This document shows positions 15,535 to 22,467 of a stretch of DNA of 58,619 nt, in pieces. Position 1 is the stretch's first letter; each line of letters begins with the position of its first letter. Below the pieces are notes generated by a model. It ran no database searches and was not told where the DNA came from. It saw only the letters and a program-made list of their open reading frames with translations. This DNA comes from an uncultured Paracoccaceae bacterium (GTDB lineage Bacteria > Pseudomonadota > Alphaproteobacteria > Rhodobacterales > Rhodobacteraceae). Location of the stretch: NCBI GenBank assembly GCA_937952085.1, contig CALFYQ010000101.1, positions 1-58,619 of the forward strand, in the 5' to 3' direction. The translations under genes and the position numbers were made by a program.

Positions 15535-17592
15535 TCATCCGGCCGGCCTCGAAAGGTCGGGCAGGATGGTGCGGCCGGGCTGGCGCAGCTTGGCCGGCGC
15601 GGCGCGGGTGATGGCGTCGAACTCGGCGCGGAGCCGGGCCGTCAGATCCTCCGCCTGTTCCGGCGAGGAGAGGACGATGGGCCGGAGGAGCGCCAGAAGC
15701 TCCGAGCGGCCGGCCTGCTGGTTCCGCCGCCCGAAGGCCGCGCCGAGAACCGGGATCTCGTCCAGCACCGGGATGCCGCGGCGCCCGATGGTCGAGGTGT
15801 CCTGGATCAGGCCGCCGAGCACCACGGTCTGGCCGGAACGGATCGTCACGTCCGTCGTCACCGAGCGGCGGGAGATCGTCGGGCTGTCGATGCCGGAGGT
15901 GGTGGTCGGCACCACGTCGGACACTTCCTGGTCGACGCCGAGCGAGACATAACCGCCAGAATTGACCCGCGGCGTCACCGTCAGCCGCACGCCGGTGTCG
16001 CGGTACTCGACCTGGTTCACGATGCGCGAGGTGTCGTCGAAGCCTTCGGCGGTGCGCGTCACGATCGGCACCTGGTCGCCGATCTGGAGCGTGGCGGACT
16101 GGCCGTCCCGCACCAGGAGCTTCGGCGAGGAGATCACCGTCACGTCGGAGACGTCGTCGAGCGCCTCGATGATCGCCTCGGCGCCGAGATTGGTGCCGAT
16201 GGTGAAGGCGAAGCCGGGGAATTCGGGCCGGATGTTCGCGCCGCCATTGGTGAGCGTCACACCGCCCTCGCGGCCGTTGAAGAGATCGCCGACCGAGAAG
16301 GCGTATTGGACGCCGTAGCGGAGGTTGTCGCCGAGCGCGACCTCGAGAATCGTCGTCTCCACCAGCACCTGGAGCGGCGCGGAGTCGAGTTGCCGGATCA
16401 GGTCCACCAGCGTGTCGAACTGGCGCGAGGCGGCGGCGATGACGAGGGCGTTCTTCTCGGCGTCGACCACGATCCGCGGCGGGTCGCCGCCGTCGAGCAC
16501 CGGGCTCGCCGCCTCGCCCTCGGCCGGCTGGCCGGAGAAGAGCGCGTTCAGCGCGTCGGCGAGCGAGGCCGCTGGCCGGTTCTGCACCCGGTAGACGAAG
16601 AGCCGCTGCGCATCCGCCTCGCGCGGCCGGTCGAGCCGGCGCACCCAGGCGAAGGCGCGGTCGAGCGTCGCCCCGTCCCGCGCCAGGAGCATCACGGCGC
16701 CGAGCCGGTCGAGCGGCACGATGCGAAGGCCGCCGGCGGCGACCGGGCCGCCTTCCTCACGCACGCCCGGCGCCGCCTCGCCGCCGAAGACGGCCGCAAG
16801 CTCGGCGGCGAGCGCCTCGGCCGGCGCATGGGCGAGGCCGACCAGCATGACCGAGGAGCCTTCGAGCGCGTCGATGTCGAGCGCGGCGACGGTGGCGCGC
16901 GCCAGCGCCCGCTCCTCCTCCGAGCCGGAGACGACCACCGCCGCCCCGCCCGGCCCGTTGACGACGCGCACCTGTTCCCGCGGCAGCGCGAGTTCGAGCG
17001 CGTTGACGATCTCGTCCGGCGCGATGAAGCGGAGCGGGATCGTCTCCGTCCCGCCCGCCGCCGCCGGCCCGGGCGCGATGCGCCAGACGCCGTTGACGAG
17101 TTCGAGTGAAAGGCCTTTCGCCGCCAGCGCCCCGGCGAAGGCGTCGAGCACCTGCTGCGGCGGCAGCGGGGCGGGCGTGGAGAAGGAGATCGTCCCGGTC
17201 GCGGCCGGGTCCACCACGTAGGGAAGCTTCAGCGCCTCGCCGAGCACGATGGCCGCGGCGTCGGAGATCGGCGCCATGTCGAAGGCGAGGCTCACCGGCG
17301 CGCCGGTCAGCGGCGCGGCGGCGGAGAGGCGCGCGCCCGTGGGCGAGCCGGCGCGGGACTGGCCGAGAAGCCGCGCCTCGCCAGCGCGGCGATCCCGCGC
17401 CTCGGCGACGACAGCGGCGCCGACCTGCTGCGTCGGGGAGGCCTCGGGCGTCGTCTCGATCCCGCCGAGATGGCCGGCGGAGGAGAAGGGCGGCAGATGC
17501 CCCTCGCCCTCGACGCAGGCGGCAAGCAGAAGGGCGAACCCGATCGCGGCGGGGCGCAGGCTGATCCGCCCCGGAGCGGCGCTCTCGCTCAT
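15535..17592 (-). CDS. gspD: Type II secretion outer-membrane secretin GspD
   Basis: GspD forms the outer-membrane channel of type II secretion. The 685-residue protein has a lipoprotein signal peptide (LLLAAC, Cys near 26), an N0 domain (about 100-175: VSLAFDMAPISDAA to LELVNGVWRIAP), two to three N-domain repeats with NAL-type helices, and a C-terminal secretin core. The core has LVETTILEVALGDNLRYGVQ, VISSPKLLVRDGQSATLQIG and VLGGLIQDTSTIGRRGIPVL. Being itself a lipoprotein, it may not need a pilotin. The start codon overlaps the gspC stop (ATGA). Only L, M, C and D components are encoded here; the ATPase and pseudopilins must be elsewhere. Confidence 0.93.
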   Translation of the reverse strand: MSESAAPGRISLRPAAIGFALLLAACVEGEGHLPPFSSAGHLGGIETTPEASPTQQVGAAVVAEARDRRAGEARLLGQSRAGSPTGARLSAAAPLTGAPVSLAFDMAPISDAAAIVLGEALKLPYVVDPAATGTISFSTPAPLPPQQVLDAFAGALAAKGLSLELVNGVWRIAPGPAAAGGTETIPLRFIAPDEIVNALELALPREQVRVVNGPGGAAVVVSGSEEERALARATVAALDIDALEGSSVMLVGLAHAPAEALAAELAAVFGGEAAPGVREEGGPVAAGGLRIVPLDRLGAVMLLARDGATLDRAFAWVRRLDRPREADAQRLFVYRVQNRPAASLADALNALFSGQPAEGEAASPVLDGGDPPRIVVDAEKNALVIAAASRQFDTLVDLIRQLDSAPLQVLVETTILEVALGDNLRYGVQYAFSVGDLFNGREGGVTLTNGGANIRPEFPGFAFTIGTNLGAEAIIEALDDVSDVTVISSPKLLVRDGQSATLQIGDQVPIVTRTAEGFDDTSRIVNQVEYRDTGVRLTVTPRVNSGGYVSLGVDQEVSDVVPTTTSGIDSPTISRRSVTTDVTIRSGQTVVLGGLIQDTSTIGRRGIPVLDEIPVLGAAFGRRNQQAGRSELLALLRPIVLSSPEQAEDLTARLRAEFDAITRAAPAKLRQPGRTILPDLSRPAG

Positions 17593-18098
17593 TCGGTTTT
17601 CGTCCCCTCGCGTCTCACCGGCGCGGCGACCGTCGCCCCCCGCCGCCGGAAGGTCAAGGCGTCGAGCGTGACGGACGTCGCCTCAGCCTCATCGCCCTCC
17701 GCGGTGGCGATCCGGTCGCCGACGCGGAGGCGGACGAGCCGCCCGTCGCGGTCCCTGAGAAGGGCGACCGCGCCGCTTCCGGCCGAGACGACGCCGGCGA
17801 TCTCCCACCGCCCGAAGAGCAGCCCGGCGTTCGGGTCCTCGATCGGAACGCCGGGGGCCTCGGGCGGCGGCGGCCGGCGCGCGGCGGAAAAGAGCGGACG
17901 CGCGAGGAAGGGGGAAAGGTCGGGCGCCGCCCGCTCGGCGAGATCGGCTTCTAGCCTCTGCGGCGCCTCGGGCGCGGCGGCGGCGGGCATAAGCGAGGCG
18001 GCCTCTCCCCCGAGCCAGGGCGCGGCGGCGAGCGAGACGAAGCCGAGCGCGGCGAGGCCGAGAAGGGCGGTCGCCACGGCGCTCATCGGCCCCCGCAT
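17589..18098 (-). CDS. gspC: Short GspC-like type II secretion protein
   Basis: GspC links the inner-membrane platform to the secretin. This 169-residue protein has an N-terminal membrane segment (6-30), a Pro/Ala-rich linker and a homology-region fold: RPLFSAARRPPPPE, GRWEIAGVVSAGSGAVALLRD and GRLVRLRVGDRIA. It stops there, so the PDZ or coiled-coil domain of typical 270-300-residue GspC proteins is missing. The start has GAGGAG upstream, two bases after the gspM stop. A much longer frame upstream is arginine-rich shadow translation. Identity rests on topology, the RPLFS motif and operon position. Confidence 0.82.
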   Translation of the reverse strand: MRGPMSAVATALLGLAALGFVSLAAAPWLGGEAASLMPAAAAPEAPQRLEADLAERAAPDLSPFLARPLFSAARRPPPPEAPGVPIEDPNAGLLFGRWEIAGVVSAGSGAVALLRDRDGRLVRLRVGDRIATAEGDEAEATSVTLDALTFRRRGATVAAPVRREGTKTE

Positions 18099-18100
18099 CC

Positions 18101-18742
18101 TCACTCCTCCGGCCGGCGGAGCGCGGCGACGGTGACGGCGACGGAGAGCCGCCGCGCCTCCGCCGCCCGGCCCGCGGCGGGCGTCGCCGCGACGATCTCG
18201 AGCGCGGGGGCCCGGAGCCGCGGCCGCGCCGCCTCCACCGCATCGAGAAAGCGCGCGAGCCCGGCATGGTCCGTCGCCAGCCGCGCCTCGACCGCGACGA
18301 CGGCGAGCGGCGCGCCGGCGGGGGCCGCGAATCCGCGCGCGGCGGGGTCCGGGAGCGCGGCCGCCGCCTGAAGCTCCACTTCCGAGGCTTCGGCGAGGAG
18401 CCGCACGGTGGAGAGAAGGTCGAGCGCCGCCGCCTCGGCCGAGGCGACGGGCGCATGCTCGTCGAGCCAGGAAAGCGCCGCCGCGCGAAGCGCCGGGTCG
18501 GCCGATGCCGCGCCGGCTTCGGCTCGCCGGGCCGCGGCGGCGGCTTCGAGCGCCGCGGCGCGCGCCTCCGTCGCCGCCGCCCGCGCCGCCGCCGCGCGCG
18601 AGCGTTCGAGGATCGGCGCCACGACGAGGGCGAAGAGCGCCAGCGCCGCGACGAGGCCGGCGAGCGCGAGAAGCCCGTGGGCCGCGCCGGAACGCGGATC
18701 GAGCCGCCGCCAGGGCGGCGTCCCTTCGCCCCGCCCGCTCAT
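18101..18742 (-). CDS. gspM: GspM-like type II secretion protein
   Basis: The 213-residue protein has a short cytoplasmic N-terminus, one membrane helix (about 22-43), an alanine-rich coiled coil (45-85) and a ferredoxin-like periplasmic domain with LLSTVRLLAEASEVELQ and LARFLDAVEAARPRLR. This is the PilO/GspM plan. GspM partners GspL in the inner-membrane platform. It starts inside the gspL stop (ATGA) and ends two bases before gspC. Sequence identity within GspM is always low, so the call depends on context. Confidence 0.8.
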   Translation of the reverse strand: MSGRGEGTPPWRRLDPRSGAAHGLLALAGLVAALALFALVVAPILERSRAAAARAAATEARAAALEAAAAARRAEAGAASADPALRAAALSWLDEHAPVASAEAAALDLLSTVRLLAEASEVELQAAAALPDPAARGFAAPAGAPLAVVAVEARLATDHAGLARFLDAVEAARPRLRAPALEIVAATPAAGRAAEARRLSVAVTVAALRRPEE

Positions 18743-19683
18743 TCCGGGCGCGTCGTGAGTTCGAGCGACGCGCGCTGGAGCGCGCCTTCACTCCGCGCCC
18801 CGGCGGTGAGCCGGGCGCCCGCGAAGCCGTCGGCCGCGCCGAGCCGCTGCGCCAGCGCCGCCGCATCCGGCGCCGCGAAATCGCCGGAGACGCGGCCGGG
18901 CCGGATCGTGAGGCGGAGCGCATGGGCGCCGTCGGGCGTCGCCGCGGCGAGGCGGGCGAGGCTTTCCGCCGCCGGCGGCGCGGCCCGCAGCATCGCCGCC
19001 CCCGCCGCCGCGGCCCGGATCGGCGCCGCCTCCGTCTCCCGCGCCGCCGCCGCGGCCTCCGCCTCGGCCTCGGCGCGGTCGAGCGCGGCGCGCGCGGCGT
19101 CGAGCTGGGCCGTCGCCTCCACCTCCCGCGCGGCGCCGGCGTATTCGGCCGAACCCGCCGCCGCCAGCGCCGCGAGCAGGAGCGCCGCGAGCGCGATGAT
19201 CGGGCCTTTCGGCCGCGCCGCGCCGAGCGCGAGGGGCGCGCCCGAGACGAGCGCGAAGGCCGGGCCCGGCCGGGCGCCACGCGCCGCCACGGCGGCCTGA
19301 AGCTCCGCGAGCCGCGCCTTCGGGGCCGCGGCGAACCGGAAACGCGCCGTCTCGCCCCAGGGCGCCGGCGCCGGGGCTAGCGCCCAATCGGCGGTTTCAA
19401 GCGGGAAGGGTGAGCGCCGCGCCGCCTCGATCCGCGCCGCGCCGAGCCCGTGCTTCGCCACCGCCGCCGGCGTCTCAAGCTCGAGCGCCAGCGCCTGCTC
19501 GTCGGAGAGGAGAAGCGGCGCCCAGTCCCCCGGCGCGGCCGGCCGCGCGAACTCGTAGCCGCCAGGGCCGAGGCGCATCAGCGCCGGCCCGTCCGGCCCC
19601 ACGGCGAGCGCGGATCGCGGCGGCGAGGCGGGGGCGAGCCCGTCCCAGACCTCGCCGAGCCAGCGAAGAAGGTCGCCGATCAT
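18739..19683 (-). CDS. gspL: GspL-like type II secretion protein, short cytoplasmic domain
   Basis: GspL recruits the GspE ATPase to the inner membrane. The 314-residue protein has an N-terminal cytoplasmic part of about 160 residues (ARIEAARRSPFPLETADWAL resembles GspL/PilM-type sequence), one membrane helix near 162-182, a coiled coil (AEAEAEAAAAARE) and a periplasmic ferredoxin-like domain. Typical GspL proteins are near 400 residues with a cytoplasmic domain of about 240, so this one is reduced. It is the first gene of the L-M-C-D run. Only a weak GGGAG ribosome-binding site is visible. Confidence 0.8.
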   Translation of the reverse strand: MIGDLLRWLGEVWDGLAPASPPRSALAVGPDGPALMRLGPGGYEFARPAAPGDWAPLLLSDEQALALELETPAAVAKHGLGAARIEAARRSPFPLETADWALAPAPAPWGETARFRFAAAPKARLAELQAAVAARGARPGPAFALVSGAPLALGAARPKGPIIALAALLLAALAAAGSAEYAGAAREVEATAQLDAARAALDRAEAEAEAAAAARETEAAPIRAAAAGAAMLRAAPPAAESLARLAAATPDGAHALRLTIRPGRVSGDFAAPDAAALAQRLGAADGFAGARLTAGARSEGALQRASLELTTRPE

Positions 19684-19771
19684 CGCCGCCGCTCCCGAAG
19701 CGCCGCCAGCCGGCGCCCGGCCATGATAGGCGGGGGCGGCGGACCGTCCAGCCCCCGGAGGCGAGGAAAAC

Positions 19772-21010
19772 TCAGCCGGCCAGCCGCGCCGGCTCCGGCT
19801 CGAAGGCGTCGATCTCGCAGCGGCGCACGAAGATCTCGATCGGCTCCGGCACGCCCGTCAGGCTCTGCAGCCCGACGCTGGTCCAGCGCTCGGGCTCGAT
19901 ATGGGCGATCTCCTTCGTCACCAGCACCGAGCGGCCGATCGCCTTCGAGGCGTCATCCATCCGCGCCACCTCGTTCACCACGGGCCCGATCACCGAGAAG
20001 GAGAGCCGTGAGGGCACGCCGATATTCCCGAACATCACCTCGCCGGCCGCCATCGAGACGGAGAAGCGGAGCGGAAGGTCGGGGTTCGCCTCCATCTTCT
20101 CGCCGCGAAGGACGAGGGCCTTCTCCATCGCCCGGACGGCGGCGCGCGTCGCCTCCGGCCCGCCGAGATCGCCTTCGACCGGGAAGATCGCCAGCACCGC
20201 GTCGCCGACATAGTCGAGAATCTCGCCGCCCTCGTCGATCACCGGCTGCGCCACGCAGTCGAAATAGGTCTTGAGAAGGGCGAGGTATTCGTCCGAGTCC
20301 ATGCTCTCGGAGATCTGCGTCGAGTTCCGCAGGTCCGCGTAGTAGACGACGGCGCGGATCTTCGAGCCGTCGCCGCGGCGAATCTTGCCGGAAAGCGCCC
20401 GCATCCCGGCGGTGCGGCCGAGATAGGCGGTGACGAGGTTCTCCGTCACGCGCTGCTGGATCGCCACCCGGCAGGCCACGGCGAAGCTTCGCTGGATCCG
20501 GTTCAGCGCCTCGAGATCGCCCGGGCTGAAGCCGCTTTCCCGCCGCGTCGCCCAGGAGGCCATGATGCCCGAGCCGCGCATCGCCGATTCCTTCGTCTCC
20601 CCGATGCGGAAATTGGCGGCGGTCATCAGGTAGTCGGTGAACCCCTGCGCCTTGAACTCGTGCAGCACATCGAAATCGAGAAGCGCGTTCTCGCCGACGA
20701 GGCGCCGGCGCAGCCGGTCCAGCCGGTGCGTCAGCACGTGGTAGAACGGGCTGCGGAGCCAGCCCTCGGTCGCCTGGTTGGCGTGCGAATATTGCAGCAG
20801 CTTCGCGCCGTCGTCCGGGTTCCAGAAGATCTGCTCCGCCTGGAAGAGCGGGTGCAGCGTCGGCCAGGTCAGCGCCGCCCGGTGGAGCGGGATGCCGACC
20901 CCGACCAGCCGGTCGCAAAGCTGCTGGAACAGCCGCTCGATATCCGGTTCGCCAAGCGACTGATCGATCAGCCAGCTCTCGACCGCTTCAATGAGACCCT
21001 CATGCGCCAT
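19772..21010 (-). CDS. Class III adenylate/guanylate cyclase with N-terminal sensor region
   Basis: Residues 218-395 of the 412-residue protein form a class III cyclase domain. Metal-binding Asp226 (YADLRNST) and Asp270 (YVGDAVLAIF) and the transition-state Asn346 and Arg350 (GPVVNEVARM) are present. The purine-selecting positions are atypical: the usual Lys before the GD motif is Asp266 (EILDYVGD) and the partner is Ser339 (SFSVIG). Residues 1-200 are an uncharacterised alpha-helical region common in alphaproteobacterial cyclases. No membrane span is seen. The ATG of MAHEGLIEAVE is preferred; an upstream 53-residue extension is arginine-rich and unsupported. Confidence 0.88.
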   Translation of the reverse strand: MAHEGLIEAVESWLIDQSLGEPDIERLFQQLCDRLVGVGIPLHRAALTWPTLHPLFQAEQIFWNPDDGAKLLQYSHANQATEGWLRSPFYHVLTHRLDRLRRRLVGENALLDFDVLHEFKAQGFTDYLMTAANFRIGETKESAMRGSGIMASWATRRESGFSPGDLEALNRIQRSFAVACRVAIQQRVTENLVTAYLGRTAGMRALSGKIRRGDGSKIRAVVYYADLRNSTQISESMDSDEYLALLKTYFDCVAQPVIDEGGEILDYVGDAVLAIFPVEGDLGGPEATRAAVRAMEKALVLRGEKMEANPDLPLRFSVSMAAGEVMFGNIGVPSRLSFSVIGPVVNEVARMDDASKAIGRSVLVTKEIAHIEPERWTSVGLQSLTGVPEPIEIFVRRCEIDAFEPEPARLAG

Positions 21011-21028
21011 CGCGGCAAAATAGGGCCT

Positions 21029-21042
21029 CGCGCGCGCGCGCG
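21029..21042. repeat. (CG)7 dinucleotide run upstream of the cyclase gene
   Basis: Seven perfect CG dinucleotides lie 19-32 bases before the cyclase start codon, in its 5' leader. Such runs can slip during replication or adopt Z-DNA, but chance is also likely in a genome this GC-rich. Confidence 0.6.
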
Positions 21043-21086
21043 CCAGCCTCCGTTCGTTGATCGTTCGCGACCGTGACGGCGACGCC

Positions 21087-21971
21087 TCAGACGAGGCCGA
21101 GCCCCGCCAGCGCCGCCCGAACCTCTTCCTTCTCGGCCGCGGTCGCCGGCGAGGTCGGCTTCCGCGCAAGCCCGGCGGGGACGCCCTGAAGCCCCTGCGC
21201 GTATTTCACGAGGCTCGGCATGTTCGGCTTGCCCACTGCGTCCCAGACGGGCATCAGCCGCTCGTGAAGATCCCGCGCCGTCTCGTGGTCGCCGGCCTGC
21301 GCGGCGTCCCAGAGCTTTCGCGAAGGGCCGGGCGCGGCGGTCAGGATCGCCGCGATCGAGCCGACAGCGCCGAGCATGTAGGACGGGTAGAGAAGCGCGT
21401 CGACCGCCGAGAAGATCCGGTTCCGCGGCTTCGCCCGGCGCATCAGGTCGGCGAAAAGCTTCATGTCGCCGGCGCTCTGCTTCACGCCGGCGACGCCGGG
21501 AACCTCGTCCATGATGCGGAGGAGGAGATCGGGCGAGAGATAGCACCAGGGCACCACGTTGTAGATCAGGATCGGCAGCCCGCTCGCCGCATGGATCTCG
21601 CGGAAATGCGCCACCATCGCGTCGTCGTCCGGTCGGAAGAGATAATGCGGCGGCGTCACCTGGAGCGCGACGACGCCGAGCCCCTTCACGAGATCGCCCC
21701 GCGTCGCGACCTCGCCGGTGGAGTTGGCGACGATGCCGGCGACGACCGGCACGCGCCCCGCCGCCGCCTCGACGGTGGAATGGATCAGCTCCTGATATTC
21801 CGCCCGGTCGAGCGCGTGGCCCTCGCCGGTGGAGCCGCCCGCGGCGACGCCGTGGACGCCTTCATCGATCAGCCAGTCGAGCTGCGGCTTCACCGCTCCG
21901 AAATCGATGCGGTCGTCCGCCTGAAACGGCGTCGTGAACGGCGCGACGACGCCGAAGAGATTGTCGAGCAT
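21087..21971 (-). CDS. Dihydrodipicolinate synthase (DapA)-family lyase/synthase
   Basis: This 294-residue (beta/alpha)8 barrel has the DapA-superfamily marks: GVVAPFTTPFQADDRIDF, AGGSTGEGHALDRAEY, the catalytic Tyr in PILIYNVVPW and the Schiff-base Lys in VAGVKQSAGD. The NVVPW sequence replaces the NxPxR seen in true DapA, so it is more likely a catabolic lyase or dehydratase on a 2-oxo acid than lysine biosynthesis. The start is the ATG of MLDNLFGVV; a longer frame reads through the divergent cupin gene. The cupin gene starts 75 bases away in the opposite direction. Confidence 0.88.
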   Translation of the reverse strand: MLDNLFGVVAPFTTPFQADDRIDFGAVKPQLDWLIDEGVHGVAAGGSTGEGHALDRAEYQELIHSTVEAAAGRVPVVAGIVANSTGEVATRGDLVKGLGVVALQVTPPHYLFRPDDDAMVAHFREIHAASGLPILIYNVVPWCYLSPDLLLRIMDEVPGVAGVKQSAGDMKLFADLMRRAKPRNRIFSAVDALLYPSYMLGAVGSIAAILTAAPGPSRKLWDAAQAGDHETARDLHERLMPVWDAVGKPNMPSLVKYAQGLQGVPAGLARKPTSPATAAEKEEVRAALAGLGLV

Positions 21972-22046
21972 GGCGTTTCCCCAGAAGTTTTCCGTAAGGT
22001 GGCCGGGCGCGGACGCGCCGTCCAGCGCGGAAACGGGGAGGCGGAC

Positions 22047-22454
22047 ATGCAGTTCATCAAGGCCGGGTCGCGGCCGTCTAAACAGGCGCCAGCGGACAAG
22101 TTCGTCGGAACCGTCTGGCAGGACCCGATCGCGGTGCCGCCGGAGCCGGCGCGCGCGCACCTCCTCCGCGTCGCCTTCGAGCCGGGCGCCCGCACCAATT
22201 GGCACTTCCACCCGCTCGGGCAGACGCTCCATGTCATCCAGGGCGCCGGCCTCTTCGGCCTCCGCGGCGAGGCCCCGCGCCGCTTCATGCCCGGCGACAC
22301 GATCTGGATTCCGCCCGGGCTCGAGCACTGGCATGGCGCGCAGCCCGACAAGGGCATGGTCCACCTCGCGCTCCAGGAGGCGGTGGATGGATCAACGTCG
22401 ACCTGGCTCGATCCGGTGAGCGACGAGGATTATCTGCGAGAACCGGTCGGGTAG
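22047..22454 (+). CDS. Small single-domain cupin protein
   Basis: The 135-residue protein is a single cupin with metal ligands in TNWHFHPLGQTLHVIQG (three His) and WIPPGLEHWHGA (two His). Similar small cupins occur in sugar and aromatic acid catabolism and in quercetinase-like enzymes; the activity cannot be named. GGGGAGGCGGAC precedes the ATG. It is divergent from the DapA-family gene, suggesting a shared pathway and control region. The gene converges on polA with a 13-base gap. Confidence 0.85.
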   Translation: MQFIKAGSRPSKQAPADKFVGTVWQDPIAVPPEPARAHLLRVAFEPGARTNWHFHPLGQTLHVIQGAGLFGLRGEAPRRFMPGDTIWIPPGLEHWHGAQPDKGMVHLALQEAVDGSTSTWLDPVSDEDYLREPVG

Positions 22455-22467
22455 GGGCCGCCGGCCC
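22455..22467. terminator. Short hairpin between convergent cupin and polA genes
   Basis: GGGCC and GGCCC pair around a three-base loop and fill the space between the two stop codons exactly. A weak, possibly bidirectional terminator. Confidence 0.35.

Noticed and set aside
17589..19280. A 563-codon frame spanning gspC, gspM and gspL
   Set aside because: Only its last 169 codons are real (GspC). The rest is out-of-frame, arginine-rich translation of gspM and gspL.
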